Positions 55,601 to 64,000 of a DNA stretch of 64,000 nt are shown piece by piece. Position numbers and translations under genes: made by a program. This stretch comes from Conchocele bisecta (lineage: Eukaryota; Mollusca; Bivalvia; Lucinida; Thyasiridae), in the NCBI GenBank assembly GCA_029237695.1, contig CM055265.1, forward strand, positions 213,544,506 through 213,608,505. Direction: 5' to 3'. The notes under the pieces were generated by a model, which saw only the letters and a program-made list of their open reading frames with translations, did not search any database and was not told where the DNA came from. Each line of letters starts with the position of its first letter. The stretch's first letter is position 1.

Positions 55601-55826
55601 ATGTCCTCGACATGGGGCAACTTGGAGCCCCCGACGGCACCCAACAACGGGGGCCCGCCCCCCAAACAGGAGACTGACGACAACAGCCTGGGCGACGATG
55701 AGCTGGGGAACGACGCGGAGGGCGTGTGGAGCCCCGACATCGAACAGAGCTTCCATGAGGCACTCGCAATTTACCCGCCGTGTGGCCGCCGCAAAATCAT
55801 CCTGTCAGACGAGGGCAAGATGTATG
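55601..55826 (+). CDS. TEAD: TEAD (Scalloped) transcription factor, first coding exon
   Basis: This exon encodes 75 complete residues. An acidic, Pro/Gly/Asn-rich N-terminus ([11 protein letters not shown] onward) is followed by [20 protein letters not shown] and then [17 protein letters not shown], which is the start and first helix of the TEA/ATTS DNA-binding domain and almost invariant in animal TEADs. The product is the nuclear DNA-binding partner of YAP/Yorkie in Hippo signalling. The exon probably starts at 55576 after the acceptor ATTGTAG. The start is ATG at 55601 (vertebrate TEAD1 is known for a non-AUG start). The donor GTAAGT is at 55827, leaving phase 1 inside the Gly codon of KMYG. 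I found no RNELIARYIK-type continuation up to 64000, so the next intron exceeds 8 kb. Frames on either strand over the same bases are shadows. Confidence 0.95.
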
Positions 55827-56013
55827 GTAAGTTGGCACCGCCTACCGTGTATGCTCACCTTTCGTGTATACTCATGCATTCAAATCTATACCCAACAATT
55901 GTGTTTACGTTTTGATAAATGCACAAGTCCCATGTGGCATCGCTCGACATTGATTGGTTAAAGTTTGTTTAACGTCATTTGTCTTCCCGACATCAGCAAC
56001 AGCACACTGTTAA

Positions 56014-56877
56014 CCCTTTCAACCCTAAATAACTGGAATGGACTAATATGTTAATTTTAATAAGGACTGACTTTAGAGAATAGACATTTTGTTTCAAATG
56101 TAGTAGCATCTTACATGTGACTGAATAATTATTTATATAAAGTATATCTGACCCTGTTCTTCTGGTGTATATCAAACAGAGCATTGAGTTGCCATCTTCG
56201 CCATTTTAGTTTGTACATGCTATCAAACAGTTTCACCACTTGGAGCGTTTGACACATACATCAAGTAATATGGCAGAAAACATTTGGTGCAATACGTCCC
56301 AGATATATATGACGACAACGTCCTATAAATATTAGTTCAGCAGACTACACAAAAAGCAAGATATCTGAGCTTTTCTACCATCACTCGCAAATATACAATG
56401 GACACTAAGTGACTTTTGAATGTGCAAAATGTCAAACTTGTGCACTGTCTATCTTCCCATCAGGCTGTACCCAATTTTATTCATGTATTTATTCATGTAT
56501 TTGTCATATTATTAGTGATATGTTTCAAACGCCATACAAGGTAAAACTGGCCGATGGCTTGTACACACTTAGATGACCGACATGGCAACTAGGATATACT
56601 AAGAGAATGTTCCCATGTATGTTGTGCATATATCCCATCACATTGACGACGCAATTATGCATGACTCATATATTGATCTGGGGTCCCGCGGGTTCTTAAG
56701 GACCAATTCAATTGTCACAAAATTATTTTCAGACTAGTTCATTTATAAAAAAGGGTGTGGTTTTTGTTTTCTTCTTTTAAAAAAAAAGACTTACGAGCCG
56801 GTTACAGTTACGAGCCGGCTCATATGGAGCTACAGTGTTTGGAAACACCGCTAAAGAGGTCAGTAATGTTGAAATGG
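56014..56877. mobile_element. TTAA-type element, CCCTTTCA family, long form in TEAD intron
   Basis: Its left end is CCCTTTCAACCCTAAATAAC and its right end GTTGAAATGG, flanked by TTAA at 56010-56013 and 56878-56881. The ends match 33142-33380, but an extra ~600 bp of unrelated, non-coding sequence lies inside. Confidence 0.6.
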
Positions 56878-57424
56878 TTAAGGACAGGGCTTCAGTGACT
56901 GCACTCGGCTAACGGCCATCCCTAAAACTTGTAACCTTACTGAGTGAATGGGCACGAGGACCAACACCTGCAATGGTTGCAAATACTGTAAATAAATAGT
57001 ATTTTGCTTTTTGCAGGTCAAATAAGTGAATTTTTAAATTTGTTTTATTTTTTTATCATTTGTTCCCTATTTAATAAGGAAGATTGTGAAAGTAAAATAC
57101 GCATTGAATTTGAAATCTGGGGGTATACTACTCTGGATACAAAACTTATCTGGAGCCCTGTTTAAGGGTGGGAATTGTCTCAAAGAACCTTCTATACCCA
57201 GCTGTAAATGTCATCAACTCCCATTTATAGTTCCCCAACCATAATATGCCATTTATCTTGTACATGTATGAACAACACATACACGTACTAATGAGTGTTC
57301 AGTGTTGGTGATATTAACATAATTACACACGTTTGTTCACCATTGATGAAAACAAAAGTTGACCCAATTATCTGCATGTAAACCATGTTGGTCTGTGCCA
57401 CAATGTAAGGCACGTCTCTGCCCC

Positions 57425-57758
57425 AGAGCTCCAGATAAGCTTTGTGTCTATAAAGAGTCTAAATATTTAAAATTAAATACGTATTTTATTTTATTTTTAC
57501 AAATGGATTATTGATTTTCTTCATTATTAAATAGGGAACAAATTGTCAAAACAAATTTAAACATTCACTTATTTGAGTGTATTATTACTTATACACTTAC
57601 TTATACTGTAATGCAGTTGAAAATGTACTTAGTTGAGTCGCAAAAAGCAAACAGTGTTTTGTACAGCGTATTTTGTACTCCCACTGTTGATAATCAATGC
57701 GTATTCAGCTAAAATAAGTGCATAAAATATGCCAATACGCACCTTATCTGGAGCACTG
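57425..57758. mobile_element. hAT-like element, AGAGCTCCAGATAAG family, in TEAD intron
   Basis: The ends are AGAGCTCCAGATAAGC and CCTTATCTGGAGCACTG, with CTGCCCC duplicated at 57418-57424 and 57759-57765. An inverted partial relative lies at about 57010-57165. Both share CTATTTAATAAGG/TTATTAAATAGGGAACAAAT and CATTCACTTATTTGA sequence. Confidence 0.75.
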
Positions 57759-58598
57759 CTGCCCCATTTGATCCACTGTCTGACAACAGGCACACTGTCA
57801 TGTCTGCCACCAGTGGTCCTACTCCCACAGTCTGCAGGTATAACATTTCTGTGGATAGTCATAGTCGAAGTTGCGAAGTTTGCATAGTCGAGACGGTGCC
57901 CGATTTTCAGCACAATTTTTGCTGAGCTGTCTCGGGACGGGACGGTTATAATTTGACAAGCCCTGTTTCTGGCGTATGTGACAATGTGACGAAACCAGTG
58001 ACAGCCACAAATTGTTTGTCCAGTTTATTTATGGGACGTAATTCTAAAGTGAGACAATTGTGTTAAACTGTAAATGACTACTAAATTGGTGTTTTTTTCA
58101 AAGTCTACTATAAATTACATGTTTTCTGGAAAATATCCAAAATAAAGAAAATGTCGTAATTTGGTTTGGCACTTTCGTAACAATATAGTCAGCATATGAT
58201 ATAAAAATAGCATTTGTTCAAAGATCTGTGAAAAGCAGCCTACATCACCACCAGTGGGGACCTCGACCAATACTGCACAGTCTAACCAGTGTCTTTACGG
58301 TTCACAATTTGATGTTAATCAAGCATTCAATGACTATGTGGATAATTGTCATGTTGTGTTAGTGGTCTGATCAGGATCTACAATGGGGAGAAATGAATTG
58401 AGACCGGATTATGGCCCGTTGTTGGTCTGTTCATGAGTCGAGGTCACCAACCACTCTTTTGTTTAGTTTATACATTGACTATACTGTATAATATTATGGG
58501 ATTGTACACAACATATTGTCTTCTTGTATGGACAATTTCGTCTATGTAAAACGCAATTTTGACTCCAACATTTAAAAGTACAATATGTTTTACACAAC

Positions 58599-58941
58599 CA
58601 GGGGCGTAGCCAGGGACAAATATCTGATACGCACACATATCAAATGGTAGAACATTGGGTGAGCATGGCTGACTCGTCGACCTAGCGAAGTGAGGGAGAG
58701 TGCTAGGGGGGTCCGGGGGCATGCCCCCCCGTATTTTTTTTGAAACGGAGATCCTATCTAACGCGTATGTAATCGACATGTACGTTTGATACAAAATCTG
58801 TTCTGTTCCAGACTCAATAGCAACCCACCACCACCCGCAAGATTTTATTTCATATTTCGAAAAATAAGCCTTTTTTTTTTTAATTCTTTTTTTTTTTCTC
58901 GTACGCACATGCGTACGTGCGTATGCCTGGCTACGCCACTG
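58599..58941. mobile_element. hAT-like MITE, CAGGGGCGTAGCCAGG
   Basis: The ends CAGGGGCGTAGCCAGG and CCTGGCTACGCCACTG are classic hAT non-autonomous termini. I could not confirm an 8 bp duplication. Inside are a G-rich GGGGGGTCCGGGGGCATGC stretch and long A/T runs. Confidence 0.7.
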
Positions 58942-58970
58942 GCAACAAATTTTCACAGTTTCAGTATTAA

Positions 58971-59957
58971 AGGTACATGCCCACTCAGTAGGCACAAAAT
59001 GTTCTTTATAAGAATTAAATAAGTGTATAATTGTGTCACTATTCCACCAGTTCTAAAAATTACTACTGTCTGTTCCACGTTTTGCTGCCAACGAACATTT
59101 GGCCATTAAGCACATTAAATCTAAAAAAATATTTAAAAGTAAGTACTTTTTCATCAATAACAAAAAAGTCACCCTCCCCAAAAACAATTATTTGATGAAA
59201 TTCCATTAAATATTGAATTTAACATGGGGAGTCAATTTCCAAAACTTTTTGTTTTTTTATCCTAAAGGATCAAAAAAGCGAACAATTTTGGAAAATGACT
59301 CCGAAATCTGGCGAGAAATGATGCAACTAAGAAAACTTAAGTTAGATTTTGAAAATCGGTCCACAAATAAAAATTAAAAATTCTATTTTTAGCCCCCATG
59401 TTAAATTCCCATAGGAAAATCGTTTTTTCGCAATAAAATCAATATTTGATGTAATTTCATGAAACAAAATGGGGATGACTTTTTTGTTATTGATGAAAAA
59501 GTACTTACACTTTAAACATTTTTTAGATTTAATGTGTCGGCAGCAAAACGTGGAACAGACAGTAGTGCCCGCTATATAGATATAATCATTCAGTAATTTT
59601 TATTTTACTGATAGTGACTCACGGTGGTGTCAGGCTATTTTAATATGCAAATGAGCCATGATATTTTTGAATTATTTATACTAACTAAATGTGTCTCCTG
59701 AAAAAATAATATTTTCTACCAATTATAAAGTATGATCATTGCACAACAACAAATAAATACAGAGAATAAATAGTAATGTCCATTAACAGTTTAAGGAAAC
59801 ACGATTATCGCCCCTGATATCAGTGTGGAAATTTACCTCTGATATAAAATGCATAATAATGCCAATCAATATGTTGGGTAATAGTGAATTAATGTTTATT
59901 TTGCCAGAAAATGTCTCTGATAATTATAAAGAACATTTTGTGAGTGGGCATGTACCT
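58971..59957. mobile_element. AGGTACATGCCCA-family TTAA element with nested insertion
   Basis: TTAA lies at 58967-58970 and 59958-59961. It is interrupted at 59066-59562 by a second element. Removing that element restores the AAAATTAC...GTGCCCGCTAT sequence seen in the copies at 9927 and 44346. Confidence 0.8.
59066..59562. mobile_element. Long-arm MITE with TA duplication, nested
   Basis: This 497 bp element has ends CTGTCTGTTCCACGTTTTGC and its complement, flanked by TA on both sides (59064-59065, 59563-59564), as in Tc1/mariner-type elements. Inverted arms extend far inward (AAGTACTTTTTCATCAATAACAAA and its complement). No ORF. Confidence 0.8.
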
Positions 59958-60376
59958 TTAAGTATCAGAAGAACCATTTCAGGTTTCTAAAAGATGTCCT
60001 TCTTGTATACAATTTGGATTATGATATCTCGTACACACGCAACTCTTAATTGCCGTCTGCTGTTGTTTTATGTTGTCTTCTTTCTCAATAAAAGACAGTT
60101 TGACAGCATGGAAATTATTCTAAAATGTCAAAGCATGTTTTTGATGAGAAATATGGAAAATAAACAGCAGACGGCAAATTTTTGTTCATCATTGTAAGGC
60201 TTAAACACGGTTTGTGGTTGCTATATAGGATCGGGCGAGACAGATCACCTGAGGTCATGACCTAATTAGCATATTTATTGTCATCTCTCCTCAGCCATTT
60301 GATGTCAGCAGAAGACATAGCGGCAATTACCCTGTAACAAGAGGAATACATTGTACACTTCAAGATGGGAATTTAA

Positions 60377-60565
60377 TCCTTAGAATGACGGAAATGTCAA
60401 TTGTCGTCTGCTGTTGGTTTTCTCAATAATACATGGTTTGACAGCACTTTAGAATCCTTTCCATTGGAAATGATTCTAAAGTGTTGTCAAAGCATGTTTT
60501 TTATGAGATAAATGTAAAGTAAAAAATAAACAGCAGATGACAATATTTAATTCAGCATTGAAGGG
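60377..60565. mobile_element. TTAA MITE, CCCTTAGAATG family
   Basis: TTAA lies at 60373-60376 and 60566-60569, with the CTTTCCATTGGAAATGATTCT-type centre. A degraded copy without clear ends lies just upstream at about 60045-60200. Confidence 0.85.
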
Positions 60566-61241
60566 TTAAGCAAGTTGATATTTTCTGGTCTTATTTCTCA
60601 ATAAAACTCTGTTGCGGCGACATCGTTCAAATTCAGTCCTTTTGTATGTTTATATAAATTCAGGTAAGAAAAAATATCCTTTTTCTTCAACAGACAAATA
60701 GAAAATATAGTTTATTCTAAGAATTTAATAGGATTAGAAGATTTGCTGACATCATGTGACCTGCTAATCCGGTAGTTTAACCCCAAGGCTTGATGCCTGG
60801 TAGGGTGGGATTGTGGGACAAGGCACCCCAGCTGGGAACCTGCCCCGCTGTTGTATGTCACTCGCCGGGAGCTCATGTCAGCCCAGTGTTGTACAGGCTA
60901 CGTAGTACTACCTGTATATTAGTAAGTGTGTCGAGGGATTTTCTAAAGAACTCAAATCAGCAAATCTGTTGACAGTAATAAATATTGTGTTACCAGTTGT
61001 ACTTTTGGTTATGGACCAGTGGATGCGTGGCGGTTCTGGAAAATCAACATTACCACACCTGTGCATCTTCTTACAATTGAGGGGATGGTTTCATAGCGTA
61101 ATACTAGAGTATTGGTCATCAATATCGGAGGTAGTTGTTCAAGTGTTTCTGATGTAATAATTATGTATTTCTGACGAGACAAATTCAGGTCTCATCTCTA
61201 TAGAAACATAGCTAGTACGTTAAACTATTCACTTTCTTACA

Positions 61242-61315
61242 GTTGAAGGTGTCAGTGGAAGAAGGGGGCTAACTCCCTGATGGAGTTAGCCCTCTTCTTT
61301 AACTGATCTTCAATC
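61242..61315. repeat. Short palindrome TCAGTGGAAGAAGGGGGCTA
   Basis: The arms GTGGAAGAAGGGGGCTAACTCC / GGAGTTAGCCCTCTTCTTTAAC are repeated in a related form at 62846-62898. Confidence 0.65.
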
Positions 61316-62287
61316 GTTGGTGATGGTGAAGGTCAGCAAAGTCTTTTTTACAAATGTAGCAAGTTCCTTATGCGCACATTAGTATACTTTTCTCACAAGT
61401 GGCTCACAATTTCAAAAAAGGCGGTGTGTTACCAGAGATACTAAAGAGATGACCGTGTAGATACACACACAGTGGGCAGAAAGTTGAGATGGGAGCCCGA
61501 GACCAACCATCCCTTGTTGTTTGGTCTCGCCTGACCAAGTTTACAATACAATGATCGTATCTACAGTACCTGTAACATAAATCACGTTACACGGTAACAC
61601 TGCCCTGTATAGAGATAGAGAGGATATCACTGCCTTTATGGCCAGCGTAGGCATACGGTGTAGACCAAACACCAGTCTGTGTATCAACCGCCCTGTGTTT
61701 ACCAGATGGCAAACTTTGTCTTGCTCAGGTGGGTCAAATCAACAACATACAATTTGTACATGATTTATAGTCGAAGAGAAGTAAGAAAAGTATATTTTGA
61801 AATGTGTCCATACAGGGATGGGTCAGTTGAGTAGTGGTTGATATTTCTAGACTTCATTACTGAAGGTTGTGCATTTTGTGGCTTCGCTTGCTACTGCTCT
61901 GGATGTGGAAAACGTGTTTCTGTCCAATTGGTTTTTCGGGTGAGGCTTTCAACCAAAGTCCTGTCTGTTACTTTCTCTTCGATGCTCCATTATGTAGAGC
62001 TATGTCAAATGTAATGAGTTCTGAAGTGGTGGGAAGTGGTCACAAAATACATATATGGGCTCTCTACAGATTAAACTTTTGTTTGGATTGTTTACATGAG
62101 GTTAACTTTATATGACATGGCATTGTTTTAATCTAGTGTTTCCAGGAGGTAATATTAGTAATACATCCCCAACTAGGGTACAGTGTGTGTTTTTGATTGG
62201 TTTCTCCTGTCATTTATGTCCAATGATAATGTCTGTTCATGATTTCAACTCAACAGAACGTGTCTTGGAGAGCTTGTACGTCTAAAT

Positions 62288-62358
62288 AGCAGTCAAACCT
62301 CTCTAAACTGCACACCCTGGGACATCCAGGGTGTGCGGTTTAGAGAGGTGCCACTGTA
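62288..62358. repeat. Short palindrome, CTCTCTAAACTGCACACCC
   Basis: This is the second copy of the 10736-10808 palindrome, in the putative TEAD intron. Confidence 0.75.
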
Positions 62359-62845
62359 CAGTTCAACATTCACATCCTCTCTGTGAGATGAAGCAAGTAA
62401 AATGCTGAATATTGTTAGACAGTGATAATTTGATATAGCAGCGTGGCTGGTATCCCAGGGAGAGAGACCATTAAATGATGGTTTATGGGGTAAGGTCTAC
62501 AGGCTGAATCATTTGACACCTGTCAAAACAAACTGGCACATTTGCTAGAAAACATAACTAGCCCACTGACAGTGTGGGAGACATGTGGGAGGTGGGATCA
62601 TATATGTGGGCTATACAGTGGGATCATTATGATATGCTGAACATCTTATAAGTCAGTTGGTGGGCATCATCTCTCCACTGCCTACAATGGTATCCAGAAC
62701 GTCTATATTCAGTTGGTGGTAGAATTGCCAACTTTCAACACTCTGGTTTGCTAATTCTGAGAGGGTTTGTGCACCTGAGTTTTACGTTCTTGTATTATCC
62801 ACAACTGTTGCCAACTGGTCCAGAGAAATGTCCAGAAAAGTAGGA

Positions 62846-62898
62846 ATCAGTGGAAGAAGTAAAGGGACATAGCCCCCTTCTTCCACTGACCCCTTCAA
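62846..62898. repeat. Short palindrome AATCAGTGGAAGAAG
   Basis: This is a related copy of 61242-61315 (TCAGTGGAAGAAG ... CTTCTTCCACTGA). Confidence 0.65.
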
Positions 62899-64000
62899 TT
62901 AGTTGAAGGATAATTTAGACAATAGCCAACCAAAGATCAGGTAGACTGGTAGATGTTGCCAATTTGTGCATCACGGATATATACGGTCTACTTATCTCTC
63001 GCTTACATTGAACTGGGGCAAAAAAGTACAGTGTGATTGAGTCATGGTTGCGTGGAAGTGGAAATCGTGGAACACCGTATTCCGGCTTGTCTCCCCATTA
63101 AAACAGATTGGGTTGGCCCGAACTTTGTATGATTTCTAATCTTCTTATTCTTGTCCACATTGCGAGTAATACTTATACCCACAGGTGTAATACTTAACCA
63201 CTATGGATAGGTGTAGTTGTACAACCGACGGGCTTGATAAGCTGTGTATTGTAGTCCTTATTTGCCGTGACCGGCCCTGCTATGAGTAATAGGAAGATTT
63301 CGGCAGTGTTAGAGCCGTAGTCTACCTGTGAAATGACGATACCTGTATTACCTTACTGCAACGTGACAGACTACAACACTACATGATTCCTGATGGCTTA
63401 TCTTGGATTTCTGTTGGTTGAGTTTAAATTTGATTTTTAGACGTAAACAATGGAGTTGGGAGGCTTATAGTGTTTGGACTGTGTCCATGTGTCTGGTTAA
63501 GTTGTTTGCTGGAGTTTCTCCAATCTGCCACCAGGGGCATTTGTGCCCCTATCCACATTTTCTTGTTTTTAATAATTTTGAACGAGGGGTATATACCAGT
63601 AGTTCTCCTATTTCCGTCCGTCTGTTCGTAAGATTTGCGGTAAAGTTTTTCGGTACCGGTACCCATTATATCTGCAACCGTGAAAAGTCAGATTGACATG
63701 AAACTTCATATACTTCTTTATCATCATCTATATTTTCATTCTATAACCGACCCATGCGACCAAATGTCTCTTAGTTTGCATAAAAAATACAGTGAAAAAT
63801 TCAGTAATCCGTTGTCAAAGATAAAATATGCACTAAAGTTAATGAGTACATGACTGTTTATAGACAAAGATATATATACATGTAGCATAAATCCGGCTGC
63901 AGCAGTGTGCTACCAGACCAGGATCTAGACTTGCCACAAATGTATTGAGCGCAAGCTTGGTTTTTTGAGAACTCTGACTGGTTTATAATTCATTGTTTGG

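Larger units (their letters stand above)
55827..64000 (+). other. TEAD intron after the first coding exon (runs off the window)
   Basis: No further TEAD exon was recognised. The content is the long TTAA element 56014-56877, hAT-like pieces 57010-57165 and 57425-57758, a hAT MITE 58599-58941, nested TTAA/TA elements 58971-59957, TTAA MITEs ~60045-60565, short palindromes 61242, 62288 and 62846, and a 170 bp-type unit at 63590-63780. Nothing is evident in 57770-58590, 60600-61240, 61320-62280 and 62900-63450. Confidence 0.6.

Noticed and set aside
55554..55769. Arg/Pro-rich minus-strand frame and the +1 frame 55560-55961 over the TEAD exon
   Set aside because: They are shadows of the GC-rich TEAD coding exon.
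62838..62905. rho-independent-style terminator hairpin
   Set aside because: It is a eukaryotic dispersed palindrome, repeated at 61242-61315, with no gene ending there.

Overview
The window looks like nuclear DNA of an invertebrate animal, most likely a marine bivalve mollusc. It is AT-rich, its genes are split by very large introns, and it is packed with short fold-back elements, tRNA-derived SINEs and Cys-poor, non-coding tandem repeats. The bivalve assignment is an inference from the repeat style. The animal assignment is firm, because two conserved animal genes are present. No bacterial operons, rRNA genes or CRISPR arrays were seen.

Two host genes frame the window, both on the + strand. 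The last two coding exons of a parvin (actopaxin, the focal-adhesion partner of ILK) lie at 2097-2169 and 24980-25059, separated by a 22.8 kb intron. The first coding exon of a TEAD/Scalloped transcription factor lies at 55601-55826, with a candidate promoter and non-coding first exon near 50.7-51.3 kb. The rest of TEAD lies beyond the right edge. Human PARVA and TEAD1 are neighbours in the same orientation, so this looks like ancient microsynteny joining an adhesion gene to the Hippo-pathway DNA-binding partner. Between them is a possible unidentified + strand gene, with phase-compatible exons at 32212-32311, 39461-39544 and possibly 41101 onward.

The giant parvin intron holds two large mobile elements. 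One is a 2.37 kb foldback-like element (7084-9455) made almost entirely of a ~22 bp repeat in opposite orientations; it sits inside an older TTAA-type element and is flanked by a 6 bp duplication. The other is a complete 4.5 kb tyrosine-recombinase retrotransposon of the Ngaro/DIRS order (13431-17947). It has split direct repeats A1-ORFs-B1-A2-B2 and encodes a SAM-like small protein, a CCCH-finger Gag, RT/RNase H and a tyrosine recombinase. It is inserted without target duplication into a ~149 bp tandem repeat.

The intergenic part (25-50 kb) carries a 3.0 kb Mutator-like transposon (36348-39366). It has tandemly repeated terminal inverted repeats, a 9 bp target duplication and a FLYWCH-MULE transposase gene that has one intron and one apparent frameshift. 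It also carries two SINE families with clear target duplications, a 1.8 kb array of a 38 bp minisatellite (45343-47122) and several ~160-170 bp tandem repeats. Over the whole window, at least five MITE families recur: three TTAA-duplicating families, at least one hAT-like family with 7-8 bp duplications, and fold-back families of unclear type. Several are nested inside one another, which gives exact empty-site evidence for their ends.
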